Assembly (NCBI GenBank): GCA_047495785.1
Contig: JBLDXI010000029.1
Location: forward strand, 62,001-126,000
Direction of reading: 5' to 3'
DNA length: 64,000 bases
Source of the DNA: Lepidodermella squamata
Taxonomy: Eukaryota; Gastrotricha
The position numbers and the translations under genes were made by a program. The notes under the pieces are model-generated. The model saw only the letters and a program-made list of their open reading frames with translations, was not told the origin of the DNA and ran no database searches. Each line of letters opens with the position of its first letter. Within the stretch, counting starts at the first letter, position 1. Of this stretch, positions 34,057 through 49,000 are shown piece by piece.

Positions 34057-37000
34057 GTATGTTTTAGATTTAATGAAACAAAATCAAAGCAGCAGTTCAG
34101 CACTCCAACCTTAGAATTCTTGTTGAGCTTCGAATTGACGCTTTCAATGATATTTTTCAGACGCGCTAGACGACGATGATGACAACGACGGCATTTCTGA
34201 TGCCGACGAAAAGAAGGATTCGGATGGTGATGGCGTGCCAGGTAAGCGCACTTGGAACGGCTGGTTCGGGAGCGCGAGTTGCATCATTGTGTTTCTTTGT
34301 TCGCAGATTATCTCGACGACGATGATGATAACGATGGCATCCCAGATTCGCAAGACAACGATGATGATGGCGATGGCATTCCGGACGACCAGGAAGACAG
34401 CGATGGCGACGGTGTGCCAGGTTAGTTCCGGGCCGTGATGTGCAACTGCGCGTTGTGGGGAGGGCACCGTTGGGTATTGCGTTGCGAAAGGCTGAAATGT
34501 GCGGGGTTGCGAGCTTTCGAGCTTAGCCCAGCTAGGTTCGGGGATTGTCGGTTGGGTTTCACTTCCGGGCTGGCCTGCGTTTGGAATAGGTTGGCGGTAG
34601 TTCCCGGGTTGCGGGATTGAGGTTCGCTGGGAATCTCGTGCGTGCATGGCGCAGGTGGCGCTGGGTTTCGAGCTTCGAATTCTTGTTGAGCTTCGAATTG
34701 ACGCTTTCAATGATATTTTTCAGACGCGCTAGACGACGATGATGACAACGACGGCATTTCTGATGCCGACGAAAAGAAGGATTCGGATGGTGATGGCGTG
34801 CCAGGTAAGCGCACTTGGAACGGCTGGTTCGGGAGCGCGAGTTGCATCATTGTGTTTCTTTGTTCGCAGATTATCTCGACGACGATGATGATAACGATGG
34901 CATCCCAGATTCGCAAGACAACGATGATGATGGCGATGGCATTCCGGACGACCAGGAAGACAGCGATGGCGACGGTGTGCCAGGTTAGTTCCGGGCCGTG
35001 ATGTGCAACTGCGCGTTGTGGGGAGGGCACCGTTGGGTATTGCGTTGCGAAAGGCTGAAATGTGCGGGGTTGCGAGCTTTCGAGCTTAGCCCAGCTAGGT
35101 TCGGGGATTGTCGGTTGGGTTTCACTTCCGGGCTGGCATGCGTTTGGAATAGGTTGGCGGTAGTTCCCGGGTTGCGGGATTGAGGTTCGCTGGGAATCTC
35201 GTGCGTGCATGGCGCAGGTGGCGCTGGGTTTCGAGCTTCGAATTCTTGTTGAGCTTCGAATTGACGCTTTCAATGATATTTTTCAGACGCGCTAGACGAC
35301 GATGATGACAACGACGGCATTTCTGATGCCGACGAAAAGAAGGATTCGGATGGTGATGGCGTGCCAGGTAAGCGCACTTGGAACGGCTGGTTCGGGAGCG
35401 CGAGTTGCATCATTGTGTTTCTTTGTTCGCAGATTATCTCGACGACGATGATGATAACGATGGCATCCCAGATTCGCAAGACAACGATGATGATGGCGAT
35501 GGCATTCCGGACGACCAGGAAGACAGCGATGGCGACGGTGTGCCAGGTTAGTTCCGGGCCGTGATGTGCAACTGCGCGTTGTGGGGAGGGCACCGTTGGG
35601 TATTGCGTTGCGAAAGGCTGAAATGTGCGGGGTTGCGAGCTTTCGAGCTTAGCCCAGCTAGGTTCGGGGATTGTCGGTTGGGTTTCACTTCCGGGCTGGC
35701 ATGCGTTTGGAATAGGTTGGCGGTAGTTCCCGGGTTGCGGGATTGAGGTTCGCTGGGAATCTCGTGCGTGCATGGCGCAGGTGGCGCTGGGTTTCGAGCT
35801 TCGAATTCTTGTTGAGCTTCGAATTGACGCTTTCAATGATATTTTTCAGACGCGCTAGACGACGATGATGACAACGACGGCATTTCTGATGCCGACGAAA
35901 AGAAGGATTCGGATGGTGATGGCGTGCCAGGTAAGCGCACTTGGAACGGCTGGTTCGGGAGCGCGAGTTGCATCATTGTGTTTCTTTGTTCGCAGATTAT
36001 CTCGACGACGATGATGATAACGATGGCATCCCAGATTCGCAAGACAACGATGATGATGGCGATGGCATTCCGGACGACCAGGAAGACAGCGATGGCGACG
36101 GTGTGCCAGGTTAGTTCCGGGCCGTGATGTGCAACTGCGCGTTGTGGGGAGGGCACCGTTGGGTATTGCGTTGCGAAAGGCTGAAATGTGCGGGGTTGCG
36201 AGCTTTCGAGCTTAGCCCAGCTAGGTTCGGGGATTGTCGGTTGGGTTTCACTTCCGGGCTGGCCTGCGTTTGGAATAGGTTGGCGGTAGTTCCCGGGTTG
36301 CGGGATTGAGGTTCGCTGGGAATCTCGTGCGTGCATGGCGCAGGTGGCGCTGGGTTTCGAGCTTCGAATTCTTGTTGAGCTTCGAATTGACGCTTTCAAT
36401 GATATTTTTCAGACGCGCTAGACGACGATGATGACAACGACGGCATTTCTGATGCCGACGAAAAGAAGGATTCGGATGGTGATGGCGTGCCAGGTAAGCG
36501 CACTTGGAACGGCTGGTTCGGGAGCGCGAGTTGCATCATTGTGTTTCTTTGTTCGCAGATTATCTCGACGACGATGATGATAACGATGGCATCCCAGATT
36601 CGCAAGACAACGATGATGATGGCGATGGCATTCCGGACGACCAGGAAGACAGCGATGGCGACGGTGTGCCAGGTTAGTTCCGGGCCGTGATGTGCAACTG
36701 CGCGTTGTGGGGAGGGCACCGTTGGGTATTGCGTTGCGAAAGGCTGAAATGTGCGGGGTTGCGAGCTTTCGAGCTTAGCCCAGCTAGGTTCGGGGATTGT
36801 CGGTTGGGTTTCACTTCCGGGCTGGCATGCGTTTGGAATAGGTTGGCGGTAGTTCCCGGGTTGCGGGATTGAGGTTCGCTGGGAATCTCGTGCGTGCATG
36901 GCGCAGGTGGCGCTGGGTTTCGAGCTTCGAATTCTTGTTGAGCTTCGAATTGACGCTTTCAATGATATTTTTCAGACGCGCTAGACGACGATGATGACAA

Positions 37001-40000
37001 CGACGGCATTTCTGATGCCGACGAAAAGAAGGATTCGGATGGTGATGGCGTGCCAGGTAAGCGCACTTGGAACGGCTGGTTCGGGAGCGCGAGTTGCATC
37101 ATTGTGTTTCTTTGTTCGCAGATTATCTCGACGACGATGATGATAACGATGGCATCCCAGATTCGCAAGACAACGATGATGATGGCGATGGCATTCCGGA
37201 CGACCAGGAAGACAGCGATGGCGACGGTGTGCCAGGTTAGTTCCGGGCCGTGATGTGCAACTGCGCGTTGTGGGGAGGGCACCGTTGGGTATTGCGTTGC
37301 GAAAGGCTGAAATGTGCGGGGTTGCGAGCTTTCGAGCTTAGCCCAGCTAGGTTCGGGGATTGTCGGTTGGGTTTCACTTCCGGGCTGGCCTGCGTTTGGA
37401 ATAGGTTGGCGGTAGTTCCCGGGTTGCGGGATTGAGGTTCGCTGGGAATCTCGTGCGTGCATGGCGCAGGTGGCGCTGGGTTTCGAGCTTCGAATTCTTG
37501 TTGAGCTTCGAATTGACGCTTTCAATGATATTTTTCAGACGCGCTAGACGACGATGATGACAACGACGGCATTTCTGATGCCGACGAAAAGAAGGATTCG
37601 GATGGTGATGGCGTGCCAGGTAAGCGCACTTGGAACGGCTGGTTCGGGAGCGCGAGTTGCATCATTGTGTTTCTTTGTTCGCAGATTATCTCGACGACGA
37701 TGATGATAACGATGGCATCCCAGATTCGCAAGACAACGATGATGATGGCGATGGCATTCCGGACGACCAGGAAGACAGCGATGGCGACGGTGTGCCAGGT
37801 TAGTTCCGGGCCGTGATGTGCAACTGCGCGTTGTGGGGAGGGCACCGTTGGGTATTGCGTTGCGAAAGGCTGAAATGTGCGGGGTTGCGAGCTTTCGAGC
37901 TTAGCCCAGCTAGGTTCGGGGATTGTCGGTTGGGTTTCACTTCCGGGCTGGCCTGCGTTTGGAATAGGTTGGCGGTAGTTCCCGGGTTGCGGGATTGAGG
38001 TTCGCTGGGAATCTCGTGCGTGCATGGCGCAGGTGGCGCTGGGTTTCGAGCTTCGAATTCTTGTTGAGCTTCGAATTGACGCTTTCAATGATATTTTTCA
38101 GACGCGCTAGACGACGATGATGACAACGACGGCATTTCTGATGCCGACGAAAAGAAGGATTCGGATGGTGATGGCGTGCCAGGTAAGCGCACTTGGAACG
38201 GCTGGTTCGGGAGCGCGAGTTGCATCATTGTGTTTCTTTGTTCGCAGATTATCTCGACGACGATGATGATAACGATGGCATCCCAGATTCGCAAGACAAC
38301 GATGATGATGGCGATGGCATTCCGGACGACCAGGAAGACAGCGATGGCGACGGTGTGCCAGGTTAGTTCCGGGCCGTGATGTGCAACTGCGCGTTGTGGG
38401 GAGGGCACCGTTGGGTATTGCGTTGCGAAAGGCTGAAATGTGCGGGGTTGCGAGCTTTCGAGCTTAGCCCAGCTAGGTTCGGGGATTGTCGGTTGGGTTT
38501 CACTTCCGGGCTGGCCTGCGTTTGGAATAGGTTGGCGGTAGTTCCCGGGTTGCGGGATTGAGGTTCGCTGGGAATCTCGTGCGTGCATGGCGCAGGTGGC
38601 GCTGGGTTTCGAGCTCAGAATTCTTGTTGAGCTTCGAATTGACGCTTTCAATGATATTTTTCAGACGCGCTAGACGACGATGATGACAACGACGGCATTT
38701 CTGATGCCGACGAAAAGAAGGATTCGGATGGTGATGGCGTGCCAGGTAAGCGCACTTGGAACGGCTGGTTCGGGAGCGCGAGTTGCATCATTGTGTTTCT
38801 TTGTTCGCAGATTATCTCGACGACGATGATGATAACGATGGCATCCCAGATTCGCAAGACAACGATGATGATGGCGATGGCATTCCGGACGACCAGGAAG
38901 ACAGCGATGGCGACGGTGTGCCAGGTTAGTTCCGGGCCGTGATGTGCAACTGCGCGTTGTGGGGAGGGCACCGTTGGGTATTGCGTTGCGAAAGGCTGAA
39001 ATGTGCGGGGTTGCGAGCTTTCGAGCTTAGCCCAGCTAGGTTCGGGGATTGTCGGTTGGGTTTCACTTCCGGGCTGGCCTGCGTTTGGAATAGGTTGGCG
39101 GTAGTTCCCGGGTTGCGGGATTGAGGTTCGCTGGGAATCTCGTGCGTGCATGGCGCAGGTGGCGCTGGGTTTCGAGCTTCGAATTCTTGTTGAGCTTCGA
39201 ATTGACGCTTTCAATGATATTTTTCAGACGCGCTAGACGACGATGATGACAACGACGGCATTTCTGATGCCGACGAAAAGAAGGATTCGGATGGTGATGG
39301 CGTGCCAGGTAAGCGCACTTGGAACGGCTGGTTCGGGAGCGCGAGTTGCATCATTGTGTTTCTTTGTTCGCAGATTATCTCGACGACGATGATGATAACG
39401 ATGGCATCCCAGATTCGCAAGACAACGATGATGATGGCGATGGCATTCCGGACGACCAGGAAGACAGCGATGGCGACGGTGTGCCAGGTTAGTTCCGGGC
39501 CGTGATGTGCAACTGCGCGTTGTGGGGAGGGCACCGTTGGGTATTGCGTTGCGAAAGGCTGAAATGTGCGGGGTTGCGAGCTTTCGAGCTTAGCCCAGCT
39601 AGGTTCGGGGATTGTCGGTTGGGTTTCACTTCCGGGCTGGCATGCGTTTGGAATAGGTTGGCGGTAGTTCCCGGGTTGCGGGATTGAGGTTCGCTGGGAA
39701 TCTCGTGCGTGCATGGCGCAGGTGGCGCTGGGTTTCGAGCTTCGAATTCTTGTTGAGCTTCGAATTGACGCTTTCAATGATATTTTTCAGACGCGCTAGA
39801 CGACGATGATGACAACGACGGCATTTCTGATGCCGACGAAAAGAAGGATTCGGATGGTGATGGCGTGCCAGGTAAGCGCACTTGGAACGGCTGGTTCGGG
39901 AGCGCGAGTTGCATCATTGTGTTTCTTTGTTCGCAGATTATCTCGACGACGATGATGATAACGATGGCATCCCAGATTCGCAAGACAACGATGATGATGG

Positions 40001-43000
40001 CGATGGCATTCCGGACGACCAGGAAGACAGCGATGGCGACGGTGTGCCAGGTTAGTTCCGGGCCGTGATGTGCAACTGCGCGTTGTGGGGAGGGCACCGT
40101 TGGGTATTGCGTTGCGAAAGGCTGAAATGTGCGGGGTTGCGAGCTTTCGAGCTTAGCCCAGCTAGGTTCGGGGATTGTCGGTTGGGTTTCACTTCCGGGC
40201 TGGCCTGCGTTTGGAATAGGTTGGCGGTAGTTCCCGGGTTGCGGGATTGAGGTTCGCTGGGAATCTCGTGCGTGCATGGCGCAGGTGGCGCTGGGTTTCG
40301 AGCTTCGAATTCTTGTTGAGCTTCGAATTGACGCTTTCAATGATATTTTTCAGACGCGCTAGACGACGATGATGACAACGACGGCATTTCTGATGCCGAC
40401 GAAAAGAAGGATTCGGATGGTGATGGCGTGCCAGGTAAGCGCACTTGGAACGGCTGGTTCGGGAGCGCGAGTTGCATCATTGTGTTTCTTTGTTCGCAGA
40501 TTATCTCGACGACGATGATGATAACGATGGCATCCCAGATTCGCAAGACAACGATGATGATGGCGATGGCATTCCGGACGACCAGGAAGACAGCGATGGC
40601 GACGGTGTGCCAGGTTAGTTCCGGGCCGTGATGTGCAACTGCGCGTTGTGGGGAGGGCACCGTTGGGTATTGCGTTGCGAAAGGCTGAAATGTGCGGGGT
40701 TGCGAGCTTTCGAGCTTAGCCCAGCTAGGTTCGGGGATTGTCGGTTGGGTTTCACTTCCGGGCTGGCCTGCGTTTGGAATAGGTTGGCGGTAGTTCCCGG
40801 GTTGCGGGATTGAGGTTCGCTGGGAATCTCGTGCGTGCATGGCGCAGGTGGCGCTGGGTTTCGAGCTCAGAATTCTTGTTGAGCTTCGAATTGACGCTTT
40901 CAATGATATTTTTCAGACGCGCTAGACGACGATGATGACAACGACGGCATTTCTGATGCCGACGAAAAGAAGGATTCGGATGGTGATGGCGTGCCAGGTA
41001 AGCGCACTTGGAACGGCTGGTTCGGGAGCGCGAGTTGCATCATTGTGTTTCTTTGTTCGCAGATTATCTCGACGACGATGATGATAACGATGGCATCCCA
41101 GATTCGCAAGACAACGATGATGATGGCGATGGCATTCCGGACGACCAGGAAGACAGCGATGGCGACGGTGTGCCAGGTTAGTTCCGGGCCGTGATGTGCA
41201 ACTGCGCGTTGTGGGGAGGGCACCGTTGGGTATTGCGTTGCGAAAGGCTGAAATGTGCGGGGTTGCGAGCTTTCGAGCTTAGCCCAGCTAGGTTCGGGGA
41301 TTGTCGGTTGGGTTTCACTTCCGGGCTGGCCTGCGTTTGGAATAGGTTGGCGGTAGTTCCCGGGTTGCGGGATTGAGGTTCGCTGGGAATCTCGTGCGTG
41401 CATGGCGCAGGTGGCGCTGGGTTTCGAGCTCAGAATTCTTGTTGAGCTTCGAATTGACGCTTTCAATGATATTTTTCAGACGCGCTAGACGACGATGATG
41501 ACAACGACGGCATTTCTGATGCCGACGAAAAGAAGGATTCGGATGGTGATGGCGTGCCAGGTAAGCGCACTTGGAACGGCTGGTTCGGGAGCGCGAGTTG
41601 CATCATTGTGTTTCTTTGTTCGCAGATTATCTCGACGACGATGATGATAACGATGGCATCCCAGATTCGCAAGACAACGATGATGATGGCGATGGCATTC
41701 CGGACGACCAGGAAGACAGCGATGGCGACGGTGTGCCAGGTTAGTTCCGGGCCGTGATGTGCAACTGCGCGTTGTGGGGAGGGCACCGTTGGGTATTGCG
41801 TTGCGAAAGGCTGAAATGTGCGGGGTTGCGAGCTTTCGAGCTTAGCCCAGCTAGGTTCGGGGATTGTCGGTTGGGTTTCACTTCCGGGCTGGCCTGCGTT
41901 TGGAATAGGTTGGCGGTAGTTCCCGGGTTGCGGGATTGAGGTTCGCTGGGAATCTCGTGCGTGCATGGCGCAGGTGGCGCTGGGTTTCGAGCTTCGAATT
42001 CTTGTTGAGCTTCGAATTGACGCTTTCAATGATATTTTTCAGACGCGCTAGACGACGATGATGACAACGACGGCATTTCTGATGCCGACGAAAAGAAGGA
42101 TTCGGATGGTGATGGCGTGCCAGGTAAGCGCACTTGGAACGGCTGGTTCGGGAGCGCGAGTTGCATCATTGTGTTTCTTTGTTCGCAGATTATCTCGACG
42201 ACGATGATGATAACGATGGCATCCCAGATTCGCAAGACAACGATGATGATGGCGATGGCATTCCGGACGACCAGGAAGACAGCGATGGCGACGGTGTGCC
42301 AGGTTAGTTCCGGGCCGTGATGTGCAACTGCGCGTTGTGGGGAGGGCACCGTTGGGTATTGCGTTGCGAAAGGCTGAAATGTGCGGGGTTGCGAGCTTTC
42401 GAGCTTAGCCCAGCTAGGTTCGGGGATTGTCGGTTGGGTTTCACTTCCGGGCTGGCATGCGTTTGGAATAGGTTGGCGGTAGTTCCCGGGTTGCGGGATT
42501 GAGGTTCGCTGGGAATCTCGTGCGTGCATGGCGCAGGTGGCGCTGGGTTTCGAGCTTCGAATTCTTGTTGAGCTTCGAATTGACGCTTTCAATGATATTT
42601 TTCAGACGCGCTAGACGACGATGATGACAACGACGGCATTTCTGATGCCGACGAAAAGAAGGATTCGGATGGTGATGGCGTGCCAGGTAAGCGCACTTGG
42701 AACGGCTGGTTCGGGAGCGCGAGTTGCATCATTGTGTTTCTTTGTTCGCAGATTATCTCGACGACGATGATGATAACGATGGCATCCCAGATTCGCAAGA
42801 CAACGATGATGATGGCGATGGCATTCCGGACGACCAGGAAGACAGCGATGGCGACGGTGTGCCAGGTTAGTTCCGGGCCGTGATGTGCAACTGCGCGTTG
42901 TGGGGAGGGCACCGTTGGGTATTGCGTTGCGAAAGGCTGAAATGTGCGGGGTTGCGAGCTTTCGAGCTTAGCCCAGCTAGGTTCGGGGATTGTCGGTTGG

Positions 43001-46000
43001 GTTTCACTTCCGGGCTGGCCTGCGTTTGGAATAGGTTGGCGGTAGTTCCCGGGTTGCGGGATTGAGGTTCGCTGGGAATCTCGTGCGTGCATGGCGCAGG
43101 TGGCGCTGGGTTTCGAGCTCAGAATTCTTGTTGAGCTTCGAATTGACGCTTTCAATGATATTTTTCAGACGCGCTAGACGACGATGATGACAACGACGGC
43201 ATTTCTGATGCCGACGAAAAGAAGGATTCGGATGGTGATGGCGTGCCAGGTAAGCGCACTTGGAACGGCTGGTTCGGGAGCGCGAGTTGCATCATTGTGT
43301 TTCTTTGTTCGCAGATTATCTCGACGACGATGATGATAACGATGGCATCCCAGATTCGCAAGACAACGATGATGATGGCGATGGCATTCCGGACGACCAG
43401 GAAGACAGCGATGGCGACGGTGTGCCAGGTTAGTTCCGGGCCGTGATGTGCAACTGCGCGTTGTGGGGAGGGCACCGTTGGGTATTGCGTTGCGAAAGGC
43501 TGAAATGTGCGGGGTTGCGAGCTTTCGAGCTTAGCCCAGCTAGGTTCGGGGATTGTCGGTTGGGTTTCACTTCCGGGCTGGCCTGCGTTTGGAATAGGTT
43601 GGCGGTAGTTCCCGGGTTGCGGGATTGAGGTTCGCTGGGAATCTCGTGCGTGCATGGCGCAGGTGGCGCTGGGTTTCGAGCTTCGAATTCTTGTTGAGCT
43701 TCGAATTGACGCTTTCAATGATATTTTTCAGACGCGCTAGACGACGATGATGACAACGACGGCATTTCTGATGCCGACGAAAAGAAGGATTCGGATGGTG
43801 ATGGCGTGCCAGGTAAGCGCACTTGGAACGGCTGGTTCGGGAGCGCGAGTTGCATCATTGTGTTTCTTTGTTCGCAGATTATCTCGACGACGATGATGAT
43901 AACGATGGCATCCCAGATTCGCAAGACAACGATGATGATGGCGATGGCATTCCGGACGACCAGGAAGACAGCGATGGCGACGGTGTGCCAGGTTAGTTCC
44001 GGGCCGTGATGTGCAACTGCGCGTTGTGGGGAGGGCACCGTTGGGTATTGCGTTGCGAAAGGCTGAAATGTGCGGGGTTGCGAGCTTTCGAGCTTAGCCC
44101 AGCTAGGTTCGGGGATTGTCGGTTGGGTTTCACTTCCGGGCTGGCCTGCGTTTGGAATAGGTTGGCGGTAGTTCCCGGGTTGCGGGATTGAGGTTCGCTG
44201 GGAATCTCGTGCGTGCATGGCGCAGGTGGCGCTGGGTTTCGAGCTTCGAATTCTTGTTGAGCTTCGAATTGACGCTTTCAATGATATTTTTCAGACGCGC
44301 TAGACGACGATGATGACAACGACGGCATTTCTGATGCCGACGAAAAGAAGGATTCGGATGGTGATGGCGTGCCAGGTAAGCGCACTTGGAACGGCTGGTT
44401 CGGGAGCGCGAGTTGCATCATTGTGTTTCTTTGTTCGCAGATTATCTCGACGACGATGATGATAACGATGGCATCCCAGATTCGCAAGACAACGATGATG
44501 ATGGCGATGGCATTCCGGACGACCAGGAAGACAGCGATGGCGACGGTGTGCCAGGTTAGTTCCGGGCCGTGATGTGCAACTGCGCGTTGTGGGGAGGGCA
44601 CCGTTGGGTATTGCGTTGCGAAAGGCTGAAATGTGCGGGGTTGCGAGCTTTCGAGCTTAGCCCAGCTAGGTTCGGGGATTGTCGGTTGGGTTTCACTTCC
44701 GGGCTGGCATGCGTTTGGAATAGGTTGGCGGTAGTTCCCGGGTTGCGGGATTGAGGTTCGCTGGGAATCTCGTGCGTGCATGGCGCAGGTGGCGCTGGGT
44801 TTCGAGCTTCGAATTCTTGTTGAGCTTCGAATTGACGCTTTCAATGATATTTTTCAGACGCGCTAGACGACGATGATGACAACGACGGCATTTCTGATGC
44901 CGACGAAAAGAAGGATTCGGATGGTGATGGCGTGCCAGGTAAGCGCACTTGGAACGGCTGGTTCGGGAGCGCGAGTTGCATCATTGTGTTTCTTTGTTCG
45001 CAGATTATCTCGACGACGATGATGATAACGATGGCATCCCAGATTCGCAAGACAACGATGATGATGGCGATGGCATTCCGGACGACCAGGAAGACAGCGA
45101 TGGCGACGGTGTGCCAGGTTAGTTCCGGGCCGTGATGTGCAACTGCGCGTTGTGGGGAGGGCACCGTTGGGTATTGCGTTGCGAAAGGCTGAAATGTGCG
45201 GGGTTGCGAGCTTTCGAGCTTAGCCCAGCTAGGTTCGGGGATTGTCGGTTGGGTTTCACTTCCGGGCTGGCCTGCGTTTGGAATAGGTTGGCGGTAGTTC
45301 CCGGGTTGCGGGATTGAGGTTCGCTGGGAATCTCGTGCGTGCATGGCGCAGGTGGCGCTGGGTTTCGAGCTTAGAATTCTTGTTGAGCTTCGAATTGACG
45401 CTTTCAATGATATTTTTCAGACGCGCTAGACGACGATGATGACAACGACGGCATTTCTGATGCCGACGAAAAGAAGGATTCGGATGGTGATGGCGTGCCA
45501 GGTAAGCGCACTTGGAACGGCTGGTTCGGGAGCGCGAGTTGCATCATTGTGTTTCTTTGTTCGCAGATTATCTCGACGACGATGATGATAACGATGGCAT
45601 CCCAGATTCGCAAGACAACGATGATGATGGCGATGGCATTCCGGACGACCAGGAAGACAGCGATGGCGACGGTGTGCCAGGTTAGTTCCGGGCCGTGATG
45701 TGCAACTGCGCGTTGTGGGGAGGGCACCGTTGGGTATTGCGTTGCGAAAGGCTGAAATGTGCGGGGTTGCGAGCTTTCGAGCTTAGCCCAGCTAGGTTCG
45801 GGGATTGTCGGTTGGGTTTCACTTCCGGGCTGGCCTGCGTTTGGAATAGGTTGGCGGTAGTTCCCGGGTTGCGGGATTGAGGTTCGCTGGGAATCTCGTG
45901 CGTGCATGGCGCAGGTGGCGCTGGGTTTCGAGCTTAGAATTCTTGTTGAGCTTCGAATTGACGCTTTCAATGATATTTTTCAGACGCGCTAGACGACGAT

Positions 46001-49000
46001 GATGACAACGACGGCATTTCTGATGCCGACGAAAAGAAGGATTCGGATGGTGATGGCGTGCCAGGTAAGCGCACTTGGAACGGCTGGTTCGGGAGCGCGA
46101 GTTGCATCATTGTGTTTCTTTGTTCGCAGATTATCTCGACGACGATGATGATAACGATGGCATCCCAGATTCGCAAGACAACGATGATGATGGCGATGGC
46201 ATTCCGGACGACCAGGAAGACAGCGATGGCGACGGTGTGCCAGGTTAGTTCCGGGCCGTGATGTGCAACTGCGCGTTGTGGGGAGGGCACCGTTGGGTAT
46301 TGCGTTGCGAAAGGCTGAAATGTGCGGGGTTGCGAGCTTTCGAGCTTAGCCCAGCTAGGTTCGGGGATTGTCGGTTGGGTTTCACTTCCGGGCTGGCATG
46401 CGTTTGGAATAGGTTGGCGGTAGTTCCCGGGTTGCGGGATTGAGGTTCGCTGGGAATCTCGTGCGTGCATGGCGCAGGTGGCGCTGGGTTTCGAGCTTCG
46501 AATTCTTGTTGAGCTTCGAATTGACGCTTTCAATGATATTTTTCAGACGCGCTAGACGACGATGATGACAACGACGGCATTTCTGATGCCGACGAAAAGA
46601 AGGATTCGGATGGTGATGGCGTGCCAGGTAAGCGCACTTGGAACGGCTGGTTCGGGAGCGCGAGTTGCATCATTGTGTTTCTTTGTTCGCAGATTATCTC
46701 GACGACGATGATGATAACGATGGCATCCCAGATTCGCAAGACAACGATGATGATGGCGATGGCATTCCGGACGACCAGGAAGACAGCGATGGCGACGGTG
46801 TGCCAGGTTAGTTCCGGGCCGTGATGTGCAACTGCGCGTTGTGGGGAGGGCACCGTTGGGTATTGCGTTGCGAAAGGCTGAAATGTGCGGGGTTGCGAGC
46901 TTTCGAGCTTAGCCCAGCTAGGTTCGGGGATTGTCGGTTGGGTTTCACTTCCGGGCTGGCCTGCGTTTGGAATAGGTTGGCGGTAGTTCCCGGGTTGCGG
47001 GATTGAGGTTCGCTGGGAATCTCGTGCGTGCATGGCGCAGGTGGCGCTGGGTTTCGAGCTTAGAATTCTTGTTGAGCTTCGAATTGACGCTTTCAATGAT
47101 ATTTTTCAGACGCGCTAGACGACGATGATGACAACGACGGCATTTCTGATGCCGACGAAAAGAAGGATTCGGATGGTGATGGCGTGCCAGGTAAGCGCAC
47201 TTGGAACGGCTGGTTCGGGAGCGCGAGTTGCATCATTGTGTTTCTTTGTTCGCAGATTATCTCGACGACGATGATGATAACGATGGCATCCCAGATTCGC
47301 AAGACAACGATGATGATGGCGATGGCATTCCGGACGACCAGGAAGACAGCGATGGCGACGGTGTGCCAGGTTAGTTCCGGGCCGTGATGTGCAACTGCGC
47401 GTTGTGGGGAGGGCACCGTTGGGTATTGCGTTGCGAAAGGCTGAAATGTGCGGGGTTGCGAGCTTTCGAGCTTAGCCCAGCTAGGTTCGGGGATTGTCGG
47501 TTGGGTTTCACTTCCGGGCTGGCATGCGTTTGGAATAGGTTGGCGGTAGTTCCCGGGTTGCGGGATTGAGGTTCGCTGGGAATCTCGTGCGTGCATGGCG
47601 CAGGTGGCGCTGGGTTTCGAGCTTCGAATTCTTGTTGAGCTTCGAATTGACGCTTTCAATGATATTTTTCAGACGCGCTAGACGACGATGATGACAACGA
47701 CGGCATTTCTGATGCCGACGAAAAGAAGGATTCGGATGGTGATGGCGTGCCAGGTAAGCGCACTTGGAACGGCTGGTTCGGGAGCGCGAGTTGCATCATT
47801 GTGTTTCTTTGTTCGCAGATTATCTCGACGACGATGATGATAACGATGGCATCCCAGATTCGCAAGACAACGATGATGATGGCGATGGCATTCCGGACGA
47901 CCAGGAAGACAGCGATGGCGACGGTGTGCCAGGTTAGTTCCGGGCCGTGATGTGCAACTGCGCGTTGTGGGGAGGGCACCGTTGGGTATTGCGTTGCGAA
48001 AGGCTGAAATGTGCGGGGTTGCGAGCTTTCGAGCTTAGCCCAGCTAGGTTCGGGGATTGCCGGTTGGGTTTCACTTCCGGGCTGGCATGCGTTTGGAATA
48101 GGTTGGCGGTAGTTCCCGGGTTGCGGTATTGAGGTTCGCTGGGAATTTCGTGCGTGCATGGCGCAGGTGGCGCTGGGTTTCGAGCTTAGAATTCTTGTTG
48201 AGCTTCGAATTGACGCTTTCAATGATATTTTTCAGACGCGCTAGACGACGATGATGACAACGACGGCATTTCTGATGCCGACGAAAAGAAGGATTCGGAT
48301 GGTGATGGCGTGCCAGGTAAGCGCACTTGGAACGGCTGGTTCGGGAGCGCGAGTTGCATCATTGTGTTTCTTTGTTCGCAGATTATCTCGACGACGATGA
48401 TGATAACGATGGCATCCCAGATTCGCAAGACAACGATGATGATGGCGATGGCATTCCGGACGACCAGGAAGACAGCGATGGCGACGGTGTGCCAGGTTAG
48501 TTCCGGGCCGTGATGTGCAACTGCGCGTTGTGGGGAGGGCACCGTTGGGTATTGCGTTGCGAAAGGCTGAAATGTGCGGGGTTGCGAGCTTTCGAGCTTA
48601 GCCCAGCTAGGTTCGGGGATTGTCGGTTGGGTTTCACTTCCGGGCTGGCATGCGTTTGGAATAGGTTGGCGGTAGTTCCCGGGTTGCGGGATTGAGGTTC
48701 GCTGGGAATCTCGTGCGTGCATGGCGCAGGTGGCGCTGGGTTTCGAGCTTCGAATTCTTGTTGAGCTTCGAATTGACGCTTTCAATGATATTTTTCAGAC
48801 GCGCTAGACGACGATGATGACAACGACGGCATTTCTGATGCCGACGAAAAGAAGGATTCGGATGGTGATGGCGTGCCAGGTAAGCGCACTTGGAACGGCT
48901 GGTTCGGGAGCGCGAGTTGCATCATTGTGTTTCTTTGTTCGCAGATTATCTCGACGACGATGATGATAACGATGGCATCCCAGATTCGCAAGACAACGAT

